Shown here: positions 53,422 to 61,820 of the stretch, one piece after another
Layout of the letters: each line of letters opens with the position of its first letter
How positions within the stretch are numbered: the stretch's first letter is position 1
Assembly: GCF_001425825.1 (NCBI RefSeq)
Contig: NZ_LMDM01000006.1
Coordinates: 55,211 to 119,210 of the forward strand
DNA from: Rhizobacter sp. Root1238
GTDB taxonomy: Bacteria; Pseudomonadota; Gammaproteobacteria; Burkholderiales; Burkholderiaceae_C
Direction of reading: 5' to 3'
DNA: 64,000 bases
Notes under the pieces: generated by a model
What the model was told of the DNA's origin: nothing
Seen by the model: only the letters and a program-made list of their open reading frames with translations
The model's database searches: none
Translations under genes and position numbers: made by a program

Positions 53422-54939
53422 ATGAGCCTTCTCGACATTCAAGGCCTCAGCAAACGCTACGGCGGCGTGCATGCGCTGCAGGCCGCCGACCTGCGCGTCG
53501 AGCCCGGCCGCATCCACGCGATCCTCGGCGAGAACGGGGCCGGCAAGTCGACGCTGATCAAGCTGATCGCCGGCGTCGCGGCGCCGGACGAGGGCCGCAT
53601 GCTGCTCGACGGCCAACCGGTCGCGTTCGCGTCGCCGGCGGCGGCCAACGCCGCCGGCATCGTCTGCGTGTTCCAGGAGCTGTCGCTGATCCCCGACCTG
53701 TCGGTGGCCGACAACCTGTTCCTCCAGGCACCGCCCCGCCGCTGGGGTCTCATCGATCGCCGCGCGCAGCGCCGCCAGGCCGAAGAGGCGCTGGCGCGCG
53801 CCGGCGCCGCCGACATCCACCCGCTCGCGCTGGTGAAGGACCTGTCGCTGTCGCGCCGGCAGATGGTCGAGATCGCGAAGGCGCTGGCGCGCCGCCCGCG
53901 GCTGCTGATCCTCGACGAGGCGACCTCCGCGCTGACCGCGGCCGACGTCGCGCAGGTCTATGCGGTGCTGAAGCGGCTGCGCGCCGACGGCCTCGCGCTG
54001 CTCTACATCTCGCACCGCATGCACGAGATCGCCGAGCTCGCCGACGAGTGCACGGTGTTCTGCGATGGCCGCAGCGTCGCGCACTTCGCCGCCGGCACGA
54101 AGACCGACACCGAGATCGTCGAGCTGATGATCGGCCGGACCTACAGCGGCGTGTTCCCGGACAAGCCGGCGCGGCCGACCGCGCCGGCCGCGGATGCCGC
54201 ACCGCCGCGCCTCGACCTGCGCGGCCTGCACTGGACGCACCGCCTCGCCGACATCTCGCTGCAGCTGCGCGCCGGCGAGATCGTCGGCCTCGGCGGGCTC
54301 GACGGCCAGGGCCAGCGCGAGCTGCTGCTGGCGCTGTTCGGCGTGCTGCGCGGCTGCCGCGGCGAGCTGCTGATCGACGGCCGGCCCGCGCCGGTCGCCG
54401 GCCCGCACGCCGCGAAGCAGCCGCGCATCGGCATGGCGCTGATCCCCGAAGACCGCAAGACCGAGGGCCTGATGCTGCCGATGTCGGTGCGCGAGAACCT
54501 GTCGTTCGCGGCGCTCGGTGCGCTGTCGCCCGGCGGCGTGATCGACCGCGGCGCCGAGCGTGCGGCGGTCGAGCGGATGATGGCCCTGCTCGCGGTGCGC
54601 TGCGACGGCATGGACGTCGCGGCCGGCTCGCTGTCGGGCGGCAACCAGCAGAAGCTGGTGATCGGCAAGTGGCTGATGATGGCGCCGCGCATCATCCTGC
54701 TGAACGACCCGACGCGCGGCATCGACGTCGGCACCAAGCAGGAGATCTACCAGCTGCTGCGCCGCCTCGCCGACGACGGCGCGGCCATCCTTTTCTACTC
54801 GACCGACCATGACGAGCTGGTCGGCTGCTGCAACCGCGTGCTGGTGATGGTGGAAGGCCGCATCCGCCGCGAGCTCGTGGGGGCGCAGATCAACGAGCAC
54901 GCGCTGGTCGGCGCGGCGCTCGACGTGGCGGCGGCATGA
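53422..54939 (+). CDS. CUT2-type sugar ABC transporter ATP-binding protein (RbsA-like)
   Basis: A 505-residue protein with two fused nucleotide-binding domains, as in RbsA, MglA and XylG. The first has Walker A GENGAGKST (36-44), signature LSLSRRQMVEIAKAL and Walker B LLILDEATSAL. The second lacks a normal Walker A (GGLDGQGQRELL) but has LSGGNQQKLVIGKWL and IILLNDPTRGID, the degenerate pattern normal for this family. ATG at 53422 was chosen because the six upstream codons fall within the inverted repeat. The stop overlaps the permease ATG (ATGA). Confidence 0.9.
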   Translation: MSLLDIQGLSKRYGGVHALQAADLRVEPGRIHAILGENGAGKSTLIKLIAGVAAPDEGRMLLDGQPVAFASPAAANAAGIVCVFQELSLIPDLSVADNLFLQAPPRRWGLIDRRAQRRQAEEALARAGAADIHPLALVKDLSLSRRQMVEIAKALARRPRLLILDEATSALTAADVAQVYAVLKRLRADGLALLYISHRMHEIAELADECTVFCDGRSVAHFAAGTKTDTEIVELMIGRTYSGVFPDKPARPTAPAADAAPPRLDLRGLHWTHRLADISLQLRAGEIVGLGGLDGQGQRELLLALFGVLRGCRGELLIDGRPAPVAGPHAAKQPRIGMALIPEDRKTEGLMLPMSVRENLSFAALGALSPGGVIDRGAERAAVERMMALLAVRCDGMDVAAGSLSGGNQQKLVIGKWLMMAPRIILLNDPTRGIDVGTKQEIYQLLRRLADDGAAILFYSTDHDELVGCCNRVLVMVEGRIRRELVGAQINEHALVGAALDVAAA

Positions 54940-55931
54940 CGCGGGCCCGCACCGGCGACTGGCCGCACCTGCTGCGCGAGCACCAGGGCACGCTGCTCGC
55001 GTTCGCCGGCTTCGTCGCGATGTTCGTGGTCTATGCCGCGAACCACCCGGCCGGCCTGAACGCGAACGTCGCCACCACCGCGGCCAACAAGGGCGTGCTG
55101 CTGGCGATCGTCGCGATGGCGCAGACGCTGGTCGTGCTGACCTCGGGCATCGACCTGTCGGTCGGCATGGTGCTGGTGCTGGCCAACTGCCTCGCGTCGC
55201 ACCTCGTCGTCGGCACGCCGCTGCAGACCGCGCTCGGCGTGGCCGGCGTGCTGGCGGCCGGCTGCGCGTGCGGTGCGTTGAACGGGCTGATCGTGATCGT
55301 CGGCCGGCTGCAGCCGATCGTCGCGACGATCGCGACCGGTTCGGCCTTCTTCGGCATCGCGCTCGCCTTGCGCCGCGTGCCGGGCGGCGACGTGAACGAC
55401 GGCCTGGCCGACGCGCTGACCGGCCAGCTGCCGGGCGGTATCCCGGCCGCGCTCGCACTGCTGCTCGCGCTGGTGCTGGCGGTGTGGCTGCCGTACCGCC
55501 GCTCGGTGATCGGGCGCGCGGCGGCGGCGGTCGGCTCGTCGGAGCTGGCGGCCTTCATGTCGGGCGTGCCGGTGCGGCGCGCCAAGTTCACCGCCTACCT
55601 GCTGTCCGGCCTGCTGGCGTCGGTGGCCGGGCTGTTCGTCACCTGCATCACCTACTCGGGCGAGGCCTCGTCGGCCAACGGCAGCACCTACACGCTGTAC
55701 TCGATCGCCGCGGTGGTGCTGGGCGGCGTGTCGCTGTTCGGCGGAACCGGCAGCGCGGTCGGCGCGGTGTTCGGCGCGCTGATGTTCCGCACCATCGGCG
55801 ACCTGCTGTTCGTGTTCAACCTCGAACCGCTGTGGCAGCCGCTGTTCCAGGGCGTGGTGCTGTTCGCGGCGATCTGCCTGGGCGCGCTGCGCCTGCTGAA
55901 GCTGCGCAACCGGCTCGACTTGTATGGTTAG
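54936..55931 (+). CDS. CUT2-type sugar ABC transporter permease (first)
   Basis: A 331-residue inner-membrane permease of the RbsC family with about nine hydrophobic segments. Motifs are MAQTLVVLTSGIDLSVGMVLVLANC (the TGGIDLSVG motif, here SGIDLSVG), GALNGLIVIVGRLQPIVATIATG and TYTLYSIAAVVLGGVSLFGGTGSA near the end. The ATG overlaps the ATPase stop and it overlaps the second permease by eight bases. It probably forms a heterodimer with the next gene product rather than the usual homodimer. Confidence 0.88.
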   Translation: MTRARTGDWPHLLREHQGTLLAFAGFVAMFVVYAANHPAGLNANVATTAANKGVLLAIVAMAQTLVVLTSGIDLSVGMVLVLANCLASHLVVGTPLQTALGVAGVLAAGCACGALNGLIVIVGRLQPIVATIATGSAFFGIALALRRVPGGDVNDGLADALTGQLPGGIPAALALLLALVLAVWLPYRRSVIGRAAAAVGSSELAAFMSGVPVRRAKFTAYLLSGLLASVAGLFVTCITYSGEASSANGSTYTLYSIAAVVLGGVSLFGGTGSAVGAVFGALMFRTIGDLLFVFNLEPLWQPLFQGVVLFAAICLGALRLLKLRNRLDLYG

Positions 55932-56889
55932 CGCCCTGGTGGAGCGCCTGCGCAGCCCGATCGGGGGGCCCATCGCATCGGCCTTCGGCTGCATCGTCGC
56001 GCTGCTGCTGCTGGGCAGCCTCTACAGCAGCAGCTTCCTGTCGCCCGAGTACCTGCTGCAGCAGCTGAAGGTGGCGTCGTTCCTCGGTGTGATCGCGACC
56101 GGCGCGATGCTGGTGATCCTGCTCGGGCAGATCGACCTGTCGGTGCCATGGGTGGTGGCGGTCGGCGGGATGATGGCCACCGCCGCGACCGGCTGGGGGT
56201 CGTGGGGCAGCGCGTTCGCGATCCCGTTCGGCATCGCCTGCGGCGTCGCGCTCGGGCTGCTGAACGGCTTCGGCGTCGCGTTCCTGCGCATCCCGTCGAT
56301 GATCGTCACGCTGGCGGTCAATGCCGTTGCGCAGGGGCTGATGGTGGTGCACACCGGCGGCTTCTCGCCGCAGGACGCGTCGTCGCCGGCGATGCGCTTC
56401 ATCGCGACCGGCCACAGCCTGCTCGGCATTCCGAACGCGCTGCTGGTGTGGGCGGCCGTCGGCGCGGGGGCGGTGTTCGTGCTGACGCGCACCACCTTCG
56501 GCCGCTGCGTCTACGCGATCGGCAACCGCGAGCGCGCCGCCTACCTGTCGGGCGCGCGCACCCGGCTGGTCGTGATGGCCGCCTTTGCGGTGGCCGGCGG
56601 ACTGTCGGCCTTCGGCGGCGTGCTGCTGGCCGGCTACGCGAGCAAGGCGGCGCAGGCGATGGGCGATCCCTACCTGCTGCCGGCCATTGCCGCGGTGGTG
56701 CTCGGCGGCACCTCGATCCTCGGTGGGCGCGGGCACTACCTGGGCACTGTCGCCGGCGTGATCCTGATCACGCTGCTGCAGTCGATCCTGTCGGTGATGC
56801 AGATCGAGGAATGGGGCCGGCACCTGATCTACGGCGGCGTGATCGTCGCGATGCTGCTGCTGTACGGGCGCGCGGCGCCGTCACGTTGA
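55924..56889 (+). CDS. CUT2-type sugar ABC transporter permease (second)
   Basis: A 321-residue RbsC-family permease: GAMLVILLGQIDLSVPWVVAVGGM (LGQIDLSVP in place of TGGIDLSVG), LLNGFGVAFLRIPSMIVTLAVNAV and YLLPAIAAVVLGGTSILGGRGHYLGTVAG. The first permease is distinct in sequence. It ends convergently with the next gene, which it overlaps by nine bases. Nothing in the sequence reveals the substrate. Confidence 0.88.
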   Translation: MVSALVERLRSPIGGPIASAFGCIVALLLLGSLYSSSFLSPEYLLQQLKVASFLGVIATGAMLVILLGQIDLSVPWVVAVGGMMATAATGWGSWGSAFAIPFGIACGVALGLLNGFGVAFLRIPSMIVTLAVNAVAQGLMVVHTGGFSPQDASSPAMRFIATGHSLLGIPNALLVWAAVGAGAVFVLTRTTFGRCVYAIGNRERAAYLSGARTRLVVMAAFAVAGGLSAFGGVLLAGYASKAAQAMGDPYLLPAIAAVVLGGTSILGGRGHYLGTVAGVILITLLQSILSVMQIEEWGRHLIYGGVIVAMLLLYGRAAPSR

Positions 56890-57330
56890 CTCGGACGACA
56901 CCGACTCGGTCGCGTCGTCGCTCTCCCCAGGCGTGGTCGAGTTCACGCAGTGCCTCACCGTGGCGTGCAAGCAGGCGTAGCCACTTGCCAACCCCGCCAA
57001 CAGCGTGATGAGCCCGCCGACGATGAAGAGCGCGTCGCGCAGCGGTGTCAGGTCGCCGTCGGCTTGTCCGTCGGCGGCCGCCGGATCGCCTTCGACCAGG
57101 GCGTGGAACAGCACGCCGGTCAGCGTCAGCGAGCCGATCGCCACCATCCCGCTGACCGCGACGCGACTCGGCTCGGTGGGAAACAGGCGTTCCATCAGCT
57201 CGCTGGCGCCGTCCATCGCCGTCGTGACCCTGGCGATGAACAGCGGTGGCCTTCTTTCATGCTCGGTCGGCCCTTCGACCCCCTGTGCCCAACGATGTAC
57301 TGCTCGCGTCAGCCGCTGTGCTCCACGCAT
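56881..57330 (-). CDS. Small membrane protein, unknown function
   Basis: A 149-residue protein with an amphipathic N-terminus and two hydrophobic segments at about 57-77 (VAVSGMVAIGSLTLTGVLFHA) and 97-122 (LRDALFIVGGLITLLAGLASGYACL), followed by an acidic, serine-rich tail (DDATESVSSEST). The family is not recognised. It is convergent with the permease (nine-base overlap of ends) and 67 bp downstream of a TetR-type gene on the same strand. The ATG at 57330 is the first plausible one; upstream codons in frame have no similarity. Confidence 0.6.
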   Translation of the reverse strand: MRGAQRLTRAVHRWAQGVEGPTEHERRPPLFIARVTTAMDGASELMERLFPTEPSRVAVSGMVAIGSLTLTGVLFHALVEGDPAAADGQADGDLTPLRDALFIVGGLITLLAGLASGYACLHATVRHCVNSTTPGESDDATESVSSEST

Positions 57331-57397
57331 TGCCGATCTCCTCGCGCGTTCTGATGCCGACTGAGTGGCGGCTGCAGCGCGCCGGTTCCACACCGGC

Positions 57398-58027
57398 TCA
57401 CAACCGCGCCGTCAGGTAGGCCAGCGCCATGCGCACCGTCTCGCGCGTGGCGGCCTTCACCGACACACCGCTCGGCCGCTCCAGCACCACCGCGTGGATC
57501 AGCGCGTGCACCGCGTGCATCAGCATGTAGGTGGCCAGCCGCAGATCCTCGACGACGATCTCGGCGCGGTGCGCTTCGAGCAGCCCGCGCAGGCGGCGCT
57601 CGATCTCGTCGGCGGAGTCGTCCTCGCCGGGGAACGGGTCGAGGCCCAGCACCTGCTTCTCGAGCACGCGGTGCAGGTCGGCATCGAGCTGGTGCGCCTT
57701 GACGGCCGACTCGATCACACCGGCCAGCGCCTCGGGCAGCGTCGAGCCGCGGTGCTGCAGCAGCGCCGCGTCGAGCAGCGCGCTCATCTGCCGGCCGTGC
57801 CGGTCATGCAGCGCGGCGATCAGCGAATCCTTGTTCGGGAAGTATTGGTACAGCGAGCCGACGCTGACGCCGGCCACCTCGGCCACTGCGTTCGTCGTGG
57901 TCGCGGCGTAGCCGCGCTGCACCAGAACGCGAGCCGCGGCATCGAGGATCGCGTCGACGGTGGCCCGCGACCGGGCCTGGCGTGGCGCCTTGCGGGGGAT
58001 CAGGGTGGCATTCTGGGGAGCGGACAT
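57398..58027 (-). CDS. TetR-family transcriptional repressor
   Basis: A 209-residue repressor. A basic N-terminus (RKAPRQARSRATVDAI) leads into the TetR helix-turn-helix (ILDAAARVLVQRGYAATTTNAVAEVAGVSVGSLYQYFPNKDSLIAAL, about 20-66); the C-terminal ligand domain has no motif I can tie to a ligand. ATG 58027 chosen. It is divergent from a darcynin-family gene, and a perfect 10-bp inverted repeat between them (58039-58071) is the likely operator. It therefore probably represses itself and that gene. Confidence 0.87.
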   Translation of the reverse strand: MSAPQNATLIPRKAPRQARSRATVDAILDAAARVLVQRGYAATTTNAVAEVAGVSVGSLYQYFPNKDSLIAALHDRHGRQMSALLDAALLQHRGSTLPEALAGVIESAVKAHQLDADLHRVLEKQVLGLDPFPGEDDSADEIERRLRGLLEAHRAEIVVEDLRLATYMLMHAVHALIHAVVLERPSGVSVKAATRETVRMALAYLTARL

Positions 58028-58038
58028 CGGCGGCTGAA

Positions 58039-58071
58039 ATGCGAGTTTCAAATACGAATAAAAACTCGCAT
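58039..58071. promoter_or_regulatory. Probable TetR-type operator between divergent genes
   Basis: ATGCGAGTTT (58039-58048) and its exact complement AAACTCGCAT (58062-58071) are separated by 13 bases, in the 92-bp spacer of the TetR and darcynin genes. The symmetrical arms and location between divergent starts fit a TetR-family dimer-pair site. Confidence 0.75.
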
Positions 58072-58119
58072 AGTGTCGGCAAGGCGCTTCGCTGCGTCAA
58101 CTCCATACCCACGCTCGCC

Positions 58120-58473
58120 ATGCCAAGAGTCCACACTTTCTTCATGCTGTTGCAAGCCACCCACCACTGGCGTTCGCTCGACGCCGAGCAGCGCGCCGCG
58201 TTCCGAGAACGCATGCTGGTGCTGGTGTTCCAGGGCTTCCCGACACTGCGGGTGCGCCAGTTCGCGACCTGCGAATCGCGCTGGGAGACCCAGTGCGCCG
58301 AGGTCGCGGTCTGGGAGACACCCGACCTCGACGAGTACCACGCCGCGGTCGACGCGCTGCACCGCTGCGAGTACTTCGGGCTGCCGTACTTCGAGGTCAT
58401 CGACGTGATCCCGACACACGGCGAGTGCTGGCGAGAAGACGACTTCGCGGTGTCGCAATCGTGCGCGCTGTGA
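58120..58473 (+). CDS. Darcynin-family protein
   Basis: A 117-residue soluble protein resembling the darcynin family: PRVHTFFMLLQATHHWRSL at the start, RQFATCESRW and WETPDLDEYHAAVDALHRCEYFGLPYFEVIDVIPTHG further on. Darcynins are small alpha/beta barrel-like (dimeric) proteins of no known function. The gene is divergent from the TetR-type repressor and is most likely its target. The ATG at 58120 was chosen over longer in-frame extensions because those overlap the operator. The end overlaps the convergent gene by 77 bp. Confidence 0.7.
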   Translation: MPRVHTFFMLLQATHHWRSLDAEQRAAFRERMLVLVFQGFPTLRVRQFATCESRWETQCAEVAVWETPDLDEYHAAVDALHRCEYFGLPYFEVIDVIPTHGECWREDDFAVSQSCAL

Positions 58474-59266
58474 GCGCCGCCGACGCCAGGTGGTCGTGCG
58501 CGCGCCGTACCGCGTCGAGCGGGCTGGCGGCGGCCAGGCCGAGCGGCGCGGCCAGGTCCGCGTAGACGATCTTCAGCCACATCGCCGCCCGCAGCGATTC
58601 GCCGGTGGCGAGCCAGGCTTCGTCCAGGCAGCCGCCGAGCATGCGCTTGCCGGCCTCGAACAGCTCGGCCGGCTCGAAGCGGCCGCGCACATGGTGCAGG
58701 CAGATCGCATAGGCGAACTCGCGGGGGCGCGGCAGGCGCGTCAGCACCGCATGCGCCGGCGCCGACGCGCGCAGCGCCAGCTGGCTCTCGATCAACTCGA
58801 TGCCCACGGCGTGGTCGCCGGACTGCACACACCATGCGAGGTAGTCGTCGAGCGCGATCTGGCCGGGCGTCGTGCGGCGCTCGCCACGCGCGAGGCTGGC
58901 GTGCCAGCCGGGCTGCGCACCCCGCGCGGCGCGCCAGTCGTCGCGGGCCGCATCGCCGCTGTGCAGCCAGCGCGCGATGGCCAGCGTCGCGTGCAGGTTG
59001 AGGGGCGGCCCGCGCGGCTCGTCGCGCGCCGGCTCGACGGGCGCCGCGGCGGTGGCATGGGCCAGCCATCCGATCACGCGCGGCAACACCGGCGCGATCT
59101 CGTCGTGCAGGTCGACCAGCCAGCAGTACACCAGCTTGTGCAGCACGGTCGAGGCCAGGTAGCCCATCGGGCGCCAGGTCTTGAATTCGGTGTCGAGAAG
59201 CTGCCGCAGCAGCGCACGGTCGGCATGCAGGAAGGCTTCTTTCTCGATCCGGGGGTCGAACGGCAT
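58397..59266 (-). CDS. Hypothetical protein, no family recognised
   Basis: A 289-residue soluble protein (MPFDPRIEKEAFLHADRALL...), helical and charged, with hydrophobic patches LASTVLHKLVYCWLVDL and AMWLKIVYADLAAPLG. There is no signal or membrane segment. Three tryptophan-rich segments suggest a folded domain. It could belong to one of the immunity-protein or helical-repeat families, but nothing specific is visible. ATG at 59266; its 3' end overlaps the darcynin gene by 77 bp, which is long for a convergent pair, so one of the two ends may be mis-called. Upstream is a 177-bp palindromic element. Confidence 0.55.
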   Translation of the reverse strand: MPFDPRIEKEAFLHADRALLRQLLDTEFKTWRPMGYLASTVLHKLVYCWLVDLHDEIAPVLPRVIGWLAHATAAAPVEPARDEPRGPPLNLHATLAIARWLHSGDAARDDWRAARGAQPGWHASLARGERRTTPGQIALDDYLAWCVQSGDHAVGIELIESQLALRASAPAHAVLTRLPRPREFAYAICLHHVRGRFEPAELFEAGKRMLGGCLDEAWLATGESLRAAMWLKIVYADLAAPLGLAAASPLDAVRRAHDHLASAALTARTIATPRSRLLASTRRVSGSRR

Positions 59267-59374
59267 GGCATCTCCTGGGGGCGCTGCCGAGATTGCGCGG
59301 CAACTGCGAAGAGAAGTTGCAGATGCCCCTCGGCTGCACGCCTGCTTTGCCCGGTGTAAACCCTGCCCGGGCCT

Positions 59375-59551
59375 AGGGCCTGTTAACACGACGGGAAGGC
59401 TCGCGTGACTCACCCTTCGGGCCGGTGCCTGCCAAGGCGCTGGGCCGCGTTGCGATGCTTGCCCGGGCAGCAAGCCCGGGCCGCGCATCGCGCCTTGCCC
59501 AGCGCCTTGGCAGGCACCGGCGCGGGCCTTCCCGTCGTGTTAACAGGCCCT
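59375..59551. repeat. 177-bp near-perfect palindrome
   Basis: Exact arms of 26 bp (59375-59400 and 59526-59551) flank exact arms of 25 bp (59421-59445 and 59497-59521), and the core around 59461-59490 is itself palindromic. The outer arms contain the sequence TGTTAACACGACGGGAAGG and its complement. It lies in the 354-bp spacer between the divergent hypothetical gene and the aminopeptidase P gene; nothing else is seen there. Confidence 0.9.
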
Positions 59552-59620
59552 AAAATCGGCGCTCCCCCCGCTGGCCTCCCGACCCGGGACGCGTGCGGGT
59601 CCCGACCGGAGCCGAACCCC

Positions 59621-61441
59621 ATGGACACCCGCACCTCCCCGATCCGCCTGCGCCTGGAGCGCGTGCGCGACGCCCTGAAGCAGCACCAGATGGCCGCGCT
59701 GCTCGTGCCGTCGAGCGACCCGCACCTGTCCGAGTACCTGCCGGGGCGCTGGCAGGGCCGCGAGTGGCTGTCGGGCTTCACCGGTTCGATGGCCACGCTG
59801 GTCGTCACCACCGAGCGGGCCGCGCTGTTCGCCGACAGCCGCTACTGGGTGCAGGCCGAGGCCGAACTGGCCGGCACCGGCATCGACCTGGTGAAGATCC
59901 CGAGCGGCGCGGCCACCCACCACATCGACTGGCTCGCCAGCCAGGTACCGCCCGGGCAGGCGGTGTCGGTCGACGGCGCCGTGCTGGGCCTGGCCGCCGC
60001 GCAGCAGCTGCGCACCGCACTGACCCGCGCCGGCGTGCCGTTGCGCACCGACCTCGACCTGCTCGACGACGTCTGGCCCGAACGCCCCGGCCTGCCCGAC
60101 GCACCGGTCCACGAACATGCGGCGCCTCACGCGCCGCTGGCCCGCAGCGCCAAGCTGGCCCAGGTGCGCGAAGCGATGGCGCGCCACGGTGCGAACCAGC
60201 ATTTCGTGTCGACCGTCGACGACATCGCGTGGCTGTTCAACCTGCGCGGCGCCGATGTCAGCTACAACCCGGTGTTCCTGGCGCATGCGCTGGTCGGCCT
60301 GCATGGCGCCACCTTGTTCGTCGGCGCCGGCAAGGTGCCGCCGGCGCTGCAGGCGGTGCTGGCCGCCGACGGCGTGGAGCTCGCGCCCTATGCCGACGCG
60401 GCCGCCGCGCTGGCCCGCCTGGGCGCCGACACGACGCTGCTGATCGACCCGCGCCGCATCACGCTGGGCCTGCGCGAGAACGTGCCGGCGGCGGTCAAGG
60501 TGGTCGAAGCCATCAACCCGAGCACCTTGCTGAAGAGCCGCAAGAGCAGCGCCGAGGCCGCCTTCGTGCGCGACGCGATGGCTGAAGATGGCGCCGCCAT
60601 GTGCGAGTTCTACGCCTGGTTCGAGCAGGCCTTGCGTGATCCGCACAGGAGCGAACGCATCACCGAGCTGACGATCGACGAGAAGCTGACCGCCGCGCGA
60701 GCACGCCGGCCCGGCTTCGTCGGCCTGAGCTTCAACACCATTGCCGGCTTCAACGCCAACGGCGCGATGCCGCACTACCGGGCCACGCCCGAATCGCATG
60801 CGGTGATCGAGGGCGACGGCCTGCTGCTGATCGATTCCGGCGGCCAGTACCTCGGCGGCACGACCGACATCACGCGCGTCTGGCCGATCGGCACCGTCTC
60901 GGCGGCGCAGCGGCGCGACTACACGCTGGTGCTGAAGGGCACGCTGGCCCTGAGCCGCACCCGCTTCCCGCGCGGCACGCTGTCGCCGATGCTCGACGCG
61001 ATCGCCCGCGCGCCGCTGTGGGAGCACGGCCTCGACTACGGCCACGGCACCGGCCATGGCGTCGGCTACTTCCTGAACGTGCACGAGGGCCCGCAGAGCA
61101 TCAGCAAGGCCATCCCCGAGCCGCACATGGCGATGGAGCCCGGCATGATCACCAGCATCGAGCCGGGGCTGTACCGCGGCGGCCAGTGGGGCGTGCGCAT
61201 CGAGAACCTGGTGCTGAACGTGCCGGTGGACACGCCCGAGGCGGGCGCGTTCGGCGATTTCCTCGGCTTCGAGACGCTGACGCTGTGCCCGATCGACACC
61301 CGCTGCATCGACCGCGGCCTGCTGCGCGCCGACGAGGTGGCGTGGCTGAACGATTACCACCGGGTGGTGCGCGAGCGGCTGTCGCCGCTGGTGAGCGGCG
61401 CGGCGCTGGCCTGGCTGGTCGAGCGCACCGAGCCGATCTGA
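59621..61441 (+). CDS. Xaa-Pro aminopeptidase P (M24B peptidase)
   Basis: A 606-residue cytosolic metallopeptidase of the long, three-domain aminopeptidase P1 type. Two creatinase N-like domains (about 1-300) precede the pita-bread M24 catalytic domain. The two-metal ligands are visible: D in LLIDSGGQYLGGTTD (both aspartates), H in YGHGTGHGVGYFLN, E in ITSIEPGLY and E in WGVRIENLV. It removes N-terminal residues before proline. ATG at 59621 was chosen because the frame upstream is translated palindrome. It is a single gene with its own start 70 bp from the repeat. Confidence 0.88.
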   Translation: MDTRTSPIRLRLERVRDALKQHQMAALLVPSSDPHLSEYLPGRWQGREWLSGFTGSMATLVVTTERAALFADSRYWVQAEAELAGTGIDLVKIPSGAATHHIDWLASQVPPGQAVSVDGAVLGLAAAQQLRTALTRAGVPLRTDLDLLDDVWPERPGLPDAPVHEHAAPHAPLARSAKLAQVREAMARHGANQHFVSTVDDIAWLFNLRGADVSYNPVFLAHALVGLHGATLFVGAGKVPPALQAVLAADGVELAPYADAAAALARLGADTTLLIDPRRITLGLRENVPAAVKVVEAINPSTLLKSRKSSAEAAFVRDAMAEDGAAMCEFYAWFEQALRDPHRSERITELTIDEKLTAARARRPGFVGLSFNTIAGFNANGAMPHYRATPESHAVIEGDGLLLIDSGGQYLGGTTDITRVWPIGTVSAAQRRDYTLVLKGTLALSRTRFPRGTLSPMLDAIARAPLWEHGLDYGHGTGHGVGYFLNVHEGPQSISKAIPEPHMAMEPGMITSIEPGLYRGGQWGVRIENLVLNVPVDTPEAGAFGDFLGFETLTLCPIDTRCIDRGLLRADEVAWLNDYHRVVRERLSPLVSGAALAWLVERTEPI

Positions 61442-61586
61442 CCCGGGACGGGGCGGCGGACGGCGCGCCTCGTCACGCCGGCCCGCAGCCTGTCCCCGTG
61501 TTTCGACGCTTCGTCTCAGCGCGCTGTCGCTGGGGCGCACCGGTGCCTAGAGTTCACTCCAACGACACCCCCCGCTGGAGACCGAC

Positions 61587-61799
61587 ATGTTCGACCGCAC
61601 CTTCGCCCCGCTGCTGACCTTCACGATGCTGATCGCCGCCACGCTGGCCATCGCGACCGCGATGGTCGAAGAGGGCCGCAGCAGCACGACGCAGCAAGCC
61701 AGCGCCGACGTCATCACGATGCCGGCCGTCACGATCACCGGCAAGCGCGTGCAGAGCGTCGCCGAAGCCACCCAGGCCGTGCGCACGACGATGGAATGA
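61587..61799 (+). CDS. Small secreted or membrane-anchored protein, unknown
   Basis: A 70-residue protein with an N-terminal hydrophobic stretch (FAPLLTFTMLIAATLAIATA) and a short polar tail containing ITMPAVTITGKRVQ, a turn-strand segment repeated in many small betaproteobacterial proteins annotated only as hypothetical. A GGAG ribosome-binding site precedes the ATG, which supports it as a real gene. It is convergent with the response regulator; a stem-loop with arms 61800-61805/61812-61817 separates the ends. Confidence 0.6.
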   Translation: MFDRTFAPLLTFTMLIAATLAIATAMVEEGRSSTTQQASADVITMPAVTITGKRVQSVAEATQAVRTTME

Positions 61800-61817
61800 C
61801 CGGCCTCGCGTGGCCGG
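61800..61817. terminator. Stem-loop between convergent genes
   Basis: CCGGCC (61800-61805) and GGCCGG (61812-61817) with a six-base loop lie directly between the stops of the small gene and the response regulator. No T-run on either side; a bidirectional Rho-dependent or weak terminator is possible. Confidence 0.4.
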
Positions 61818-61820
61818 CCG

